Positions 54,169 to 62,725 of a stretch of 64,000 nt of DNA are shown here, piece by piece. The stretch's first letter is position 1. Each line of letters starts with the position of its first letter. The notes beneath the pieces were generated by a model. That model searched no databases and had not been told where the DNA came from. It worked only from the letters and a program-made list of their open reading frames with translations. The translations under genes and the position numbers were made by a program. This stretch comes from RGIG1681 sp017467625 (GTDB taxonomy: Bacteria; Bacillota; Clostridia; Christensenellales; UBA1242), in the NCBI GenBank assembly GCA_017467625.1, contig JAFUSN010000004.1, forward strand, positions 1 through 64,000. The letters run 5' to 3'.

Positions 54169-54639
54169 TTACCAGCGATATGATGCAAAAGCTTTATTAG
54201 CTTCAGCCATTCTATGAACATCTTCTTTCTTTTTGAATGCATTACCACTATTGTTGTATGCATCAACAAGTTCAGCAGCAAGTTTTGCAGCCATTGTTCT
54301 CTCACTTCTTTGTCTTGCATATAAAACAAGCCAACGAATTGCAAGAGTTTGACGTCTCTCTGGTCTAATTTCAACAGGAACTTGGTATGTTGAACCACCA
54401 ACTCTTCTTGCCTTAACTTCCAAAACAGGTTTAAGGTTTTCAAGTGCTTTATTGAAAACATCAATTGGTTCAGCATTAAGTTTCTTTCCAGCGGTTTCCA
54501 TTGCACTATAAACAACTTTTTGTGCAATTGATCTTTTGCCGTCAACCATAACTTGGTTGATAACCTTGGTTACAACGGTTGAGTTATAAACTGGGTCAAG
54601 GGCAACTTGTCTAGGAATCGCTCTATTTCTTCTTGACAT
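54169..54639 (-). CDS. rpsG: 30S ribosomal protein S7
   Basis: 156 aa, standard length. Typical stretches are MSRRNRA, VTKVINQVMVDGKRS, KARRVGGSTYQVP and a C-terminal KAFASYRW. It nucleates 16S head assembly and in many bacteria represses its own operon. AAAGGAGG precedes the ATG; 36 bases after rpsL. Confidence 0.98.
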   Translation of the reverse strand: MSRRNRAIPRQVALDPVYNSTVVTKVINQVMVDGKRSIAQKVVYSAMETAGKKLNAEPIDVFNKALENLKPVLEVKARRVGGSTYQVPVEIRPERRQTLAIRWLVLYARQRSERTMAAKLAAELVDAYNNSGNAFKKKEDVHRMAEANKAFASYRW

Positions 54640-54675
54640 AAAATTTCCTCCTTTATTATTTCAAAATTGGGCTAA

Positions 54676-55053
54676 CTATTTAGGTCTTTTAGCACCATAC
54701 TTACTTCTTGCCTGTTTACGATTTTGAACGCCTGCTGTGTCAAGCACGCCACGAATAATGTGATAACGAACACCTGGCAAGTCTTTTACACGGCCACCAC
54801 GAATAAGAACAACAGAGTGCTCTTGCAAATTGTGTCCTTCACCTGGAATATAAACAGTTCCTTCCATTCTGTTGGTAAGACGAACTCTGGCAATTTTTCT
54901 AAGAGCTGAGTTTGGCTTTTTAGGAGAAGTTGTTGTAACATTTAAGCAAACACCTCTTTTTTGAGGGCATCTTTCAAGAGCTGGGCTCTTTGCTTTTGTT
55001 TCCTTATCTTTCCTTCCCTTACCATGACGAATGATCTGGTTAATGGTTGGCAT
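54676..55053 (-). CDS. rpsL: 30S ribosomal protein S12
   Basis: 125 aa. The decoding-site loop reads TTTSPKKPNSALRK with the streptomycin-relevant Lys conserved, and GVRYHIIRGVLDTAGVQNRKQARSKYG closes the fold. First gene of the str operon. AAGGAGG before the ATG. No resistance-type substitution is seen at the two classical lysines. Confidence 0.98.
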   Translation of the reverse strand: MPTINQIIRHGKGRKDKETKAKSPALERCPQKRGVCLNVTTTSPKKPNSALRKIARVRLTNRMEGTVYIPGEGHNLQEHSVVLIRGGRVKDLPGVRYHIIRGVLDTAGVQNRKQARSKYGAKRPK

Positions 55054-55195
55054 AGTTTTACCTCCTTATGTAAATTAGGTGAATTTTCTCGTAAAACCCA
55101 ATTGAGGAAATTCTTGAAATTTTGTCTATTTTTCTCACGACACCGATGCAAGAAAAAAAGACAGAATGACAAACATAAAATAATTATGCTTTTAC

Positions 55196-55224
55196 ATTCT
55201 ATCTCAAATGCTGAAATAAGTCAA
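55196..55224 (-). promoter_or_regulatory. Promoter of the str operon
   Basis: Minus strand TTGACT (55224-55219), 17-base spacer, TAGAAT (55201-55196). A ~140-base leader precedes rpsL. No leader fold was identified. Confidence 0.8.
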
Positions 55225-55280
55225 TAATTTTATTCAAAAAAATACTTGAATTTAACGCTATTTTATAATTTTATTATAAA

Positions 55281-55895
55281 TTATTGCTTCATGAACACGT
55301 AATATCTCCAACCTGAACCAAAATCAGCAAAACGCCAAGTGTCAACAAGTTTAAGCTTTGGACTAGCAAATGCGGCAAGTTCAGTTGCATTGTAATTGTT
55401 AAAATCACGGTCATAAGCCTCGCCTTCAATTTGAACATAGCTCTTTTTTGTGTTTTTTCCAACCCCATCAAGCGCTGAAATTAAAAGCAATCCGCCTTTT
55501 TTTAATGCCTTTGAAGCATTTAAAAAAGTTGTTCTCATTTTCTGAATATCAACATGAATGATTGTTTCCAAACAAACAATCCCATCAAACCTTCCAAGAA
55601 CATCATAACTTTCAGTCATGTCACCAATAAAAAATTTTGAGTTTGCAACATTTTTTTTGGCAATTTCAACAAGTTTTTCACTTATATCAAGCCCAACAAC
55701 CTTTGCGCCCAAACCCGCTAAATATTTACAGTTGTAACCAGCCCCAGAACCAAGCTCCAAAAACCTTGGATGAACCGTTCCAACCTCAGCATAACAATCA
55801 TAAAATTTTTTCAAAACATCTGCATGCGAATTTTCTTTTTCAAACTCTTCTGACCATGTTGCTGTTTTATTGTAATAATCAACTACATTTTTCAT
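55281..55895 (-). CDS. Class I SAM-dependent methyltransferase
   Basis: 204 aa from ATG 55895, chosen because GAGG lies just upstream; the frame opens further up at 55916. Motif I is LELGSGAGYNCKYLAGLGAKVVGLDIS, followed by FFIGDMTES and FDGIVCLETIIHV, then GGLLLISALDG. This is the Methyltransf_11/25-type fold for small-molecule substrates such as ubiquinone-like or secondary metabolites. The substrate is unknown. Downstream of the str promoter region in the same direction but with its own gap. Confidence 0.9.
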   Translation of the reverse strand: MKNVVDYYNKTATWSEEFEKENSHADVLKKFYDCYAEVGTVHPRFLELGSGAGYNCKYLAGLGAKVVGLDISEKLVEIAKKNVANSKFFIGDMTESYDVLGRFDGIVCLETIIHVDIQKMRTTFLNASKALKKGGLLLISALDGVGKNTKKSYVQIEGEAYDRDFNNYNATELAAFASPKLKLVDTWRFADFGSGWRYYVFMKQ

Positions 55896-55975
55896 AGATA
55901 CCTCACATAAAATCATTATATAAATTTAGTAATTTATTGTCAAAATAAATTGTTCGGTTTTAAATTTTTCCAAAT

Positions 55976-56003
55976 AAAAATCAGCCACTTCTGACTGATT
56001 TTA
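55976..56003 (-). terminator. Terminator of the 88-aa gene
   Basis: AAAATCAG (55977-55984) / CTGATTTT (55995-56002); T-run follows on the minus strand. Overlaps the stop codon. Confidence 0.7.
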
Positions 56004-56267
56004 AAAGTTTCTTTGTTGCTCGGTTTCTGTAACTATCATCGCAACATTGCTGGTTTCAACCTCTTTAATAATTTCTTCTAGTGTTACATCAAAGTCTTTA
56101 TAAATGCGCTTTTTTGTTTTATCTTTTGAAATAAGATCAAAAACCAATACGGCTTTTCCATCAATTAATCCATAACCAACATGCTTGCACTCCATATTTT
56201 CATTTGAATGCAAGGCTTCATATTTTTTAACATAAATTTGTTCTTGTTCGTAAGTCATATCAACCAT
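56001..56267 (-). CDS. Small soluble protein of unknown function, 88 aa
   Basis: 88 aa. Mixed alpha/beta with a central KAVLVFDLISKDKTKKRIYKD strand pair and acidic ends. No motif recognised. GGAGA lies 8 bases before ATG 56267. Own terminator. It sits between the methyltransferase and the three-gene operon. Confidence 0.65.
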   Translation of the reverse strand: MVDMTYEQEQIYVKKYEALHSNENMECKHVGYGLIDGKAVLVFDLISKDKTKKRIYKDFDVTLEEIIKEVETSNVAMIVTETEQQRNF

Positions 56268-56329
56268 TTCAATTTCTCCAACTATCGCTAAAATATAATA
56301 TGCAAATTAATCTATTTTGTCAACATTAA

Positions 56330-56358
56330 AAAAGAAGCGGTTAGTTTTGACCGCTTCT
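56330..56358 (-). terminator. Terminator of the three-gene unknown operon
   Basis: GAAGCGGT (56334-56341) / ACCGCTTC (56350-56357) with an A-run at 56327-56333 reading as T on the minus strand. Overlaps the stop codon of the 176-aa gene. Confidence 0.75.
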
Positions 56359-56871
56359 TCTACTTTGTTTCATATAACCAATTTTATATTCAATTTTTTT
56401 AAGTCTACCAACAATTGGTGCTTCCTCGATTGAAAGTTTGCTTTCAATTAACGATAAAATTTCATTATATTTTTTCTTTGGAAGGTTGTATGTGAAATAA
56501 TATCCATGAGATTCAATGTCAACACCAACTAAATCACCATACTCTTTGAGTAAACTATAACTTGTTTTGCTTCTATATTCAGCAATTGTGTAGCACAGCA
56601 AATCAACAATATTGTCAACATTACTCTCTTCTCTCTTCCGTGAAAGTTTCCAAACCTTTCTTCTCAAATCTGCTGGAAGAACGACGACTATTGATGAAAC
56701 AATGTTATCAAAGTCGCTATATTCAATGTGATTTTTTATCTTTAAAACATATGACATGCTTTCAATATCACGAATACGAACCATGTATTCATAATTTGTG
56801 AAGTCATCATCAACACAAACCACTTCAAATCCAACAGTGAGAGCAAGTTTATGTAAATCTATTTTAGCCAC
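56341..56871 (-). CDS. Protein of unknown function, 176 aa
   Basis: 176 aa. The N-terminal half looks alpha/beta (LTVGFEVVCVDDDFTNYEYMVRI), the C-terminal half helical and basic (KKIEYKIGYMKQSRRSGQN). No family recognised. Third gene of the operon begun by the 111-aa HicB-like gene; starts 23 bases after the 183-aa gene. Confidence 0.65.
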   Translation of the reverse strand: MAKIDLHKLALTVGFEVVCVDDDFTNYEYMVRIRDIESMSYVLKIKNHIEYSDFDNIVSSIVVVLPADLRRKVWKLSRKREESNVDNIVDLLCYTIAEYRSKTSYSLLKEYGDLVGVDIESHGYYFTYNLPKKKYNEILSLIESKLSIEEAPIVGRLKKIEYKIGYMKQSRRSGQN

Positions 56872-56894
56872 AAACTACCCCTACCGATTAAAAT

Positions 56895-57446
56895 TTAATT
56901 ATTTGTTTCCCTTTCATTTCCATTAGTTACTGTTGCTGGTTGTTGTTTTTTTTTAAGATTTAAAATTTCTTCCAATGCACTAAGAAATGAATTAACAGAG
57001 TCAAATTGTTCAGCAAATCCTGGACAATCCTTTTTTAGAGCCTCAAATATTGTTCTAATATTTTCTCTTTTTGAACTCCAAAGACCTTCAAGGCCTTCAT
57101 CGCTAAGGCCATACAGTTCCTTAACTTTATTGGCAATCATTTCAAGAGCCTCTTTATCTGTTTTTTGAGATAATTCAACAACACTTATTCCAAGGGTGGA
57201 TTCAATCGCACTTCTTCCATTTGGAGCGAGTGAACCATCAGGATTACGGAGATCATAAAAAACATTCGATTGCATACGCCCTTTAGTAAATACGGTTGAC
57301 GCAAAGGTTTTTACCTTTCCATTTGGACTGGTATATATACCAAAGGTTCCACCAAGAAGTAATGAAGTAACACCAAGTTTAACTGAATTTGAGATTTCTT
57401 TGTTTTCAAAAAAACCAACTTTCCCACTCATAATGTTTTCGCTCAT
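56895..57446 (-). CDS. Protein of unknown function, 183 aa
   Basis: 183 aa. One weak hydrophobic segment at ~25-42 (LGVTSLLLGGTFGIY), helical remainder, polar Asn/Glu tail. No family recognised. Starts one base after the 111-aa stop, so the two are translationally coupled. Confidence 0.65.
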   Translation of the reverse strand: MSENIMSGKVGFFENKEISNSVKLGVTSLLLGGTFGIYTSPNGKVKTFASTVFTKGRMQSNVFYDLRNPDGSLAPNGRSAIESTLGISVVELSQKTDKEALEMIANKVKELYGLSDEGLEGLWSSKRENIRTIFEALKKDCPGFAEQFDSVNSFLSALEEILNLKKKQQPATVTNGNERETNN

Positions 57447-57447
57447 A

Positions 57448-57783
57448 CTAGTCCTCCTCTGTGAAAATAAATTCTTTTAAGAAATTTTTGTCTTCTTGCT
57501 CTTGCTCTGTGAGGACTATGCCATCTTCTTCAATATCTGTTGAACCAAGCAAAACAATCTTTTTTGGATTGAGGGCTTGAATTTCAGCATAGCTTGAATT
57601 TGCAGCAATTCCCGATTCAAATTTTAAAGCTGAAACAATATAAAAATTTAAATAGTCTTTTGCTCTAGCATAAGCATCTTCAATTGAATAACCAGATGCA
57701 AGAAGATTTAAGTCTGGATAAAGAGCCGTATACAAATCATTCTCATCTGTAAACAAAACCATTGGATAAATGTATCTTTTCAT
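57448..57783 (-). CDS. HicB-like (antitoxin-fold) protein, 111 aa
   Basis: 111 aa. The opening YIYPMVLFTDENDLYTALYPDLNLLASGYSIEDAYARAKDYLNFYI has the HicB/UPF0150 layout (a beta sheet ending in a conserved helix). No HicA partner or C-terminal helix-turn-helix is present; the tail is acidic (TEQEQEDKNFLKEFIFTEED). GAGGGG precedes the ATG. Probably a stand-alone HicB-like protein rather than an antitoxin. Confidence 0.65.
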   Translation of the reverse strand: MKRYIYPMVLFTDENDLYTALYPDLNLLASGYSIEDAYARAKDYLNFYIVSALKFESGIAANSSYAEIQALNPKKIVLLGSTDIEEDGIVLTEQEQEDKNFLKEFIFTEED

Positions 57784-57995
57784 TATAACCCCTCAAAATA
57801 AGTTTCTAATATGATTTTATCACTTGAAAAACGAAATGTCTAATAAATTAAAGCATTTTATACGCCTCATTTATCATGGCAATATATTAGCATATTTTTT
57901 TAATTTTGTAAATACCCATTTTAAAAAATCAATAAATATTGTGGTTTTTAATAAAATTTAACACAATTTGTTGATTTTTAAATAAAATTTTGCGA
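57784..57995. other. AT-rich intergenic region upstream of the 111-aa gene
   Basis: About 210 bases with no reading frame or clear promoter. Long A/T tracts dominate. It must hold the promoter of the 111/183/176-aa operon, but I cannot pinpoint one. Confidence 0.35.
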
Positions 57996-58030
57996 AAAAA
58001 AAATTCATCGCATCTCTGCGATGAATAATT
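57996..58030 (-). terminator. Terminator of the DUF4097-like gene
   Basis: Perfect 10-base stem ATTCATCGCA (58003-58012) / TGCGATGAAT (58017-58026), loop TCTC, then A-run at 57996-58002 (T on minus). Confidence 0.85.
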
Positions 58031-58031
58031 T

Positions 58032-59657
58032 TTATTTGCTTAGATAAACTGTTACGGTTGCATTAGCTTTAACCGCATCAACAATTATACTTGGGTTTGA
58101 AAGGTTGGTTATATTCTCAACTCCTTGACCATTTCTCGATTCATCAAGATTTGTGTATGAGTATCCATCATTGTCAGTTTCTTTGAATTTAACCGTTCCC
58201 TTGCCCTCCGTCATCTTAACGCTATAATTTATATTGTCAAATTTATTTGAAAGTGCATAAAGGTCAAATACACGAACATCTGAACCGAGCTCAGCTTTTA
58301 AGTTTCCGTTAAATGATTTGTAATTCAAAACAACATCTTTATTTGCTGTAAGAGTTACTTCTCCCTCAAGCTTAGTTGCTGTTAATTTTCCGCCGACATT
58401 GAGTTCAAATTTATTGCTTGAATTATTTTCAATTTCAACATCACTTGAATGTGCATCAACTTTAACATTTCCAGCTGTGTTTTTTAGCGTAACTTTGCCA
58501 AGTCTTGTTTCAACTGTTGGGTTGTGAATTTGTTTCTCACCATCTGTTCCAAGAACAACTTTTCCACGCTTTGAATTAACACTTATGCTGTCTGTTATTT
58601 CTTCAACGGTTGTTTTTCCAACATTCGTTACAATAGTTGCTTTTTTTGCTGTTCCAAGATTAATATTTCCACGGGTTGTGTTTATGGAAAGTTCATTTGC
58701 CTTTTTGATGTTTACATCACCAGAGGTTGTTGCAATCGTGCTTTCCAAAGCACCATTAATTTCACCAACATTTACCGAGCCACCACTTAAGTTTGCCGTC
58801 ATCTTTCCATTGACCACAATTTGGTTTTCCTTATATGGATAAAGGGAACCATAGGCTGACTTTACTTCTAGGTTATTACATGAAACAACATAAATGCTGA
58901 AGTTTTTGGTTTCTGCAGTAATATTTCCGCTAACTGCTCCTTGGAATTCAATTTTTCCAAAGTTGCTTTTTAAATTGTAGTTCGTTGCTTCAACAACATT
59001 TTTCCCATTTTCTTCAACAATAATGCTTGGATCTGTTTCAAGTGAAAATGTTTGCGCTTTTGCATGCTTTTCATAAGAAACATTTGCACTTGTTTTAAGC
59101 GTCAAATTTTTAAAAGCTGGAACTCGTTCATCAGTATAATTTTCTGCTGCAAGTTTAATTGATGCCGAACCAGAATCAACTGTCAAATCATACAATCCTT
59201 CACCCGCTCCATCCATAAAAAATAAAGGATATTTAATTTGAAGCAATCTTGAAGAATTTGTGTTTTCATAAATAAATTTTCTAAATTCGTTAATTTTTAT
59301 ATGAACACTTTTATACTCATCTTGAGTTATCTCAATTTCTGGATTTTCAATATTTGTTGCTGTAAGCCCGTTATAGTCATCATGATAAACAACTTCAATT
59401 TGATCAGCCACAGTTTCAGAAAAATAAATTTCAACTGGCACTTCGTGAGTTTCAACAAAAACAGTTCTATTAAATCCTGGGTATTCCATACTGTTCAGTG
59501 TAATTTTTTTATCAACTGTATGTGTTCCCATGGCAATATATCTCAATCCAAAAAGACTGAATCCTGGCGCCAAAAACAACACAAGCAAAAATGCCGCAAT
59601 AATAAAAATTATTGAGCCAAGCGTTATAAAAAATATTAAACCGAATCTCTTTCCCAT
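58032..59657 (-). CDS. Membrane-anchored DUF4097-like beta-solenoid protein, 541 aa
   Basis: 541 aa. Residues ~6-35 form a hydrophobic anchor (LIFFITLGSIIFIIAAFLLVLFL). The remainder is a run of short beta strands (VNVGEINGALESTIATTSGDVNIKKA, TRGNINLGT, KRGKVVLGT, TRLGKVTLKN), the signature of DUF4097-like repeat proteins of the Gram-positive envelope. Extracellular. Such proteins are often linked to two-component or anti-sigma systems, but no such gene is adjacent here. GAGG precedes the ATG. Confidence 0.8.
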   Translation of the reverse strand: MGKRFGLIFFITLGSIIFIIAAFLLVLFLAPGFSLFGLRYIAMGTHTVDKKITLNSMEYPGFNRTVFVETHEVPVEIYFSETVADQIEVVYHDDYNGLTATNIENPEIEITQDEYKSVHIKINEFRKFIYENTNSSRLLQIKYPLFFMDGAGEGLYDLTVDSGSASIKLAAENYTDERVPAFKNLTLKTSANVSYEKHAKAQTFSLETDPSIIVEENGKNVVEATNYNLKSNFGKIEFQGAVSGNITAETKNFSIYVVSCNNLEVKSAYGSLYPYKENQIVVNGKMTANLSGGSVNVGEINGALESTIATTSGDVNIKKANELSINTTRGNINLGTAKKATIVTNVGKTTVEEITDSISVNSKRGKVVLGTDGEKQIHNPTVETRLGKVTLKNTAGNVKVDAHSSDVEIENNSSNKFELNVGGKLTATKLEGEVTLTANKDVVLNYKSFNGNLKAELGSDVRVFDLYALSNKFDNINYSVKMTEGKGTVKFKETDNDGYSYTNLDESRNGQGVENITNLSNPSIIVDAVKANATVTVYLSK

Positions 59658-59740
59658 ATTCGCATTACCTCAAAATTAGTATACCAACAAATAAATTTGT
59701 TGTCAACAATAGACAAAATATAATTATTTTAAAAAAAATC

Positions 59741-59773
59741 ACAAAAAAACAAGGGAAATTCCCTTGTTTTTTT
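59741..59773 (-). terminator. Terminator of dnaB
   Basis: ACAAGGGAA (59749-59757) / TTCCCTTGT (59759-59767) with A-run at 59742-59748 reading as T on minus. It lies directly after the dnaB stop. Confidence 0.8.
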
Positions 59774-61361
59774 AAAATAATTCATCATCTCCAGGAACTG
59801 AAACATCACTGTAATCTGGAATTTCATCTCCATATTCTTCAGGTGGTGGAGCAAGCTCTTCCATTGCCTCAATTTCTTCCCTCGTTGCAATTGAATCAAC
59901 AGCTTCTTTAAAATCCTCAGCTGTGTTATAAACTTGTTTATTTTCTTTTTTTGCTGCTTGATTTCTTTCATAAGTATCCGCAAGGCTTTGCATATTTGCA
60001 TCTCTTTCAGGGTTAACAAAGGTTGTTCTTGAACCGTCCCAATCAAGCCAAACACTTCCAGGTTCACCATTTCTAAATTTTGCAATAATTATTTCTGCTT
60101 TATAATCTCCGGATTTGTTTTCTTCAACTTCCTTTCTGGTCATATCTCTATGAATAAACCAAACCATATCGGCATCCTGCTCAATTGCACCAGAATCACG
60201 AAGATCTGAAAGTGTTGGTCTTCCAGGTTTTCCGTCTGCGCGTTGTTCAACTGAACGGTTTAGCTGACAAAGAGTTAAAACCGGAACATTTATTTCCCTT
60301 GCAAGTTTTTTAAGTTCACGAGAAATGTTTGCAACTTCATTTTGTCGGTTTTCTGTTCTTTCATCGCTCTTCATAAGCCCAAGATAGTCAATAACAATTA
60401 AATCAAGCCCCTTTTCTCTTTTTAATTTGCGGGCTTTTTGTAAAATTTGCGAAGGAGTGTTTCCAGAGTTGTCATCAATAAAAATATTCGCACTTTTAAG
60501 TTTTGTTTCAGCTTCATGAAGTTTAACCCAATCAGTATCTTTAATTTCCCCACGAAGTGCTTTTGCCATTGAAACATTTGCAATTGAGCAAAGCATTCTT
60601 TGAGTTAATTGTTCCTTGCTCATTTCAAGTGAAAATACTGCACATTTTGCACCGGTTTGAAGTGCTGCATTTGAAACAATGTTCATGGCTAAAGATGTTT
60701 TTCCAACACCGGGACGAGCAGCCAAAATAATAAGGTCAGATTTTTGAAGCCCATTGGTCATTTTGTCAATTTGATAAAATCCAGTTCTAACACCACGCAA
60801 AACAGAATTGTCTTTATAAACTTCCTCTAAACGACTGATAACCGTTGAAAGCGGCTTTTCAATTGGCTCTAATGCACTTGTTTGACCCCTTTCAGCAATA
60901 TCATAAATTGCCTTTTCGGCAATCCCAACAATGTTGTCACCTTCTTTATTTGCATAAGCTTTTTCAATAATGTTTCCACTTGCCAAAATAACTTGTCGCA
61001 AAACAGAGTTTTTTCTAACAATTTCAATATAATTTGAGCAACCGGCAGATGACGGAACAATACTGGTTAAAGATGAAATGTACGCCATTCCACCAACTGC
61101 TGCAATTAAATTGTTTTTTTCAAGTTCATCAGAAACTGTAACAAAGTCAATTGTTGCTGACTTTTTAAAAAGTTCTCTTATTGCTTTAAAAATGCTTTTA
61201 TGTGTTTCATTATAAAACTCTTCTTCAGAAAGTCTGCTGATTGCCATAAGTGCAGCTTCGCCATCAATGAGGGCGCAGCCCAACACAGCTTGCTCAGCCT
61301 CAAAATTGTTTGGAAGGACTCTCCCATCTAAACTTTTTACATCTTCATTTTTCTTTGCCAC
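59772..61361 (-). CDS. dnaB: Replicative DNA helicase DnaB
   Basis: 529 aa with a GTG start preceded by AAAGG. The N-terminal DnaB_N domain (~15-115) begins PNNFEAEQAVLGCALID. The RecA-like core has Walker A ARPGVGKTSLA (~213-223), Walker B LIVIDYLGLM (~322) and the DLRDSGAIEQDADMVWFIHR motif. The C-terminal ~80 residues are an acidic extension (EEIEAMEELAPPPEEYGDEIPDYSD) that makes it longer than the usual 440-470 aa. Named dnaB in the E. coli sense (dnaC in Bacillus). Unwinds DNA at the replication fork. Confidence 0.96.
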   Translation of the reverse strand: MAKKNEDVKSLDGRVLPNNFEAEQAVLGCALIDGEAALMAISRLSEEEFYNETHKSIFKAIRELFKKSATIDFVTVSDELEKNNLIAAVGGMAYISSLTSIVPSSAGCSNYIEIVRKNSVLRQVILASGNIIEKAYANKEGDNIVGIAEKAIYDIAERGQTSALEPIEKPLSTVISRLEEVYKDNSVLRGVRTGFYQIDKMTNGLQKSDLIILAARPGVGKTSLAMNIVSNAALQTGAKCAVFSLEMSKEQLTQRMLCSIANVSMAKALRGEIKDTDWVKLHEAETKLKSANIFIDDNSGNTPSQILQKARKLKREKGLDLIVIDYLGLMKSDERTENRQNEVANISRELKKLAREINVPVLTLCQLNRSVEQRADGKPGRPTLSDLRDSGAIEQDADMVWFIHRDMTRKEVEENKSGDYKAEIIIAKFRNGEPGSVWLDWDGSRTTFVNPERDANMQSLADTYERNQAAKKENKQVYNTAEDFKEAVDSIATREEIEAMEELAPPPEEYGDEIPDYSDVSVPGDDELF

Positions 61362-61474
61362 TGTTATTTTTCCTTTGGAAATTTAATTTACTTTTTTAGT
61401 ATAAAACAAAAGAACATTTCTGTCAATAAAGAAAAATTTTCATATGCATGAAAATTGCCTTTTTTTATTCAAAA

Positions 61475-61500
61475 TAAAAACCCATGTTGCCATGGGTTTT
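61475..61500 (-). terminator. Terminator of the rpsF-ssb-rpsR operon
   Basis: CCCATG (61481-61486) / CATGGG (61491-61496), loop TTGC, A-run at 61472-61480 (T on minus). Confidence 0.8.
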
Positions 61501-61503
61501 TGA

Positions 61504-61776
61504 TTAAAGTGTTCTGTATGGTAATAATGCCATAACACGAGCTCTTTTGATTGCATTTGTGAGCTCTCTTTGGTGTTTTGCACAAACACCTGTTGTTCTT
61601 CTTGGGATAATTTTACCCTTTTCTGTCATATATCTTCTAAGTTTAACTGAATTTTTATAGTCAATGGTTTCATTTTTTTCAGCGCAAAATGCACAAACCT
61701 TTTTAGATTCTTTACGGAATTTGTTAGGGTTTTTTTCATCATAAGAAGAAGTGTCTTTTTTAACTTTTCTTTCCAT
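61504..61776 (-). CDS. rpsR: 30S ribosomal protein S18
   Basis: 90 aa. VCAFCAEK and GVCAKHQRELTNAIKRARVMALLPY are the S18 signature; the Cys residues mark the zinc-binding (C+) form. Third gene of the rpsF-ssb-rpsR operon, 12 bases after ssb. Pairs with S6 in the 30S platform. Confidence 0.97.
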   Translation of the reverse strand: MERKVKKDTSSYDEKNPNKFRKESKKVCAFCAEKNETIDYKNSVKLRRYMTEKGKIIPRRTTGVCAKHQRELTNAIKRARVMALLPYRTL

Positions 61777-61787
61777 AAAATTCTCCT

Positions 61788-62213
61788 TTAAAATGGTAGG
61801 TTATCATCATCAATTGGCTCAAATTTTGTTACAACATCGTTTTTGCCTGATGATTTTGAACCAGCAGCAACTGCAGGTTCTTCGGCTGCGACAGCTCCCT
61901 TGCTTGACAAGAACTCAACCTCATCAGCAACAACTTCGGTTGCATATCTGCGAGTTCCATCATTGCCATCATAAGCCCTTGTTTGAATTGATCCTGAAAC
62001 ACCTGCTTTGCTTCCTTTTTTAAGGTATTTGTAGCAGTTGTCTGCTTGACCACGCCAAACAACAATGTTAATGAAATCAGCTTCTCTTTCGCCCTCACCG
62101 GTTGTGAATCTTCTTTGAACAGCAAGTGTGAAACGGCAAAGTGAAATTCCATTGTTTGTTGTTACGAGTTCTGGATCTTTTGTTAAGTTTCCAACTAAAA
62201 TAACTTTGTTCAT
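61788..62213 (-). CDS. ssb: Single-stranded DNA-binding protein SSB
   Basis: 141 aa from ATG 62213 (MNKVILVGNL; TAGGAG upstream; the in-frame extension to 62243 overlaps the end of rpsF). OB fold to ~110, then a low-complexity linker and the acidic tip DDDNLPF that recruits replication and repair proteins. It is the host SSB, located between rpsF and rpsR as usual in Bacillota. Confidence 0.97.
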   Translation of the reverse strand: MNKVILVGNLTKDPELVTTNNGISLCRFTLAVQRRFTTGEGEREADFINIVVWRGQADNCYKYLKKGSKAGVSGSIQTRAYDGNDGTRRYATEVVADEVEFLSSKGAVAAEEPAVAAGSKSSGKNDVVTKFEPIDDDNLPF

Positions 62214-62232
62214 AACTTTTCTCCTATTTTGC

Positions 62233-62514
62233 TTATTTAGCAACGATCATGTGTCTAACAATGTTTTTGTCAATGTTGAGTTTCGCGCTAACGAGTGCTG
62301 GAACTTTGTCATCTGCTTCAAAGTTCATAAGCACATAGTAGCCTTCTTGTTTGTAGTTTACTGGGTAAGCATATTTTCTTACGCCCCATCTGTCTGGCTC
62401 TTCGGTTTTTCCACCATTGTTTTCAACAAGAGCTTTAACTGAAAGAACTACTTTTTCTTTTTCCTCATCTGTTAAACCATTGTCAACGATGTATAAAAGT
62501 TCATACTTTCTCAT
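62233..62514 (-). CDS. rpsF: 30S ribosomal protein S6
   Basis: 93 aa from ATG 62514 (AAAGGAGG upstream; the frame extends to 62538 without a ribosome site and overlaps it). MRKYELLYIVDN opens the ferredoxin-like fold, with WGVRKYAYPVNYKQEGYYVLMNF in the core. First gene of the operon and preceded by a probable autoregulatory leader. Confidence 0.97.
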   Translation of the reverse strand: MRKYELLYIVDNGLTDEEKEKVVLSVKALVENNGGKTEEPDRWGVRKYAYPVNYKQEGYYVLMNFEADDKVPALVSAKLNIDKNIVRHMIVAK

Positions 62515-62522
62515 GTTTTTTC

Positions 62523-62575
62523 CTCCTTTTGGACTCATTCGGCTCCGGAAAAAGATTCCCAGAGCAAGGAACTAT
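62523..62575 (-). promoter_or_regulatory. Probable S6:S18-responsive leader of rpsF
   Basis: On the minus strand the leader contains an 8-bp stem (CTCTGGGA with TTCCGGAG, one G-U pair) followed by GCCGAATGAGT. An unpaired CCG next to a stem is the recognition feature of the S6:S18 leader found upstream of rpsF in many bacteria. It sits between the promoter and the ribosome site. Confidence 0.6.
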
Positions 62576-62579
62576 GTGT

Positions 62580-62608
62580 AGTATACCATGTGAGTTTTCT
62601 TTTTGCAA
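62580..62608 (-). promoter_or_regulatory. Promoter of rpsF-ssb-rpsR
   Basis: Minus strand TTGCAA (62608-62603), 17-base spacer, TATACT (62585-62580). About 65 bases of leader follow. Confidence 0.8.
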
Positions 62609-62668
62609 GTATTTTTTTAAATTGAACATCATAAAAATAATAAAGTATATATTTGTTATAATTCTAGT

Positions 62669-62697
62669 TTGACAAAAACTTAATGTTCGTTTACAAT
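62669..62697 (+). promoter_or_regulatory. Promoter of the right-edge P-type ATPase
   Basis: TTGACA (62669-62674), 17-base spacer, TACAAT (62692-62697). TTTGGAG and ATG 62726 follow. Confidence 0.8.
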
Positions 62698-62725
62698 TAT
62701 TATTGTAGAAAAGTTTGGAGATATA

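Noticed and set aside
57448..57783. HicAB toxin-antitoxin module
   Set aside because: Neither neighbour resembles HicA (small dsRBD-like with a catalytic His), and the HicB-like protein lacks a DNA-binding domain.
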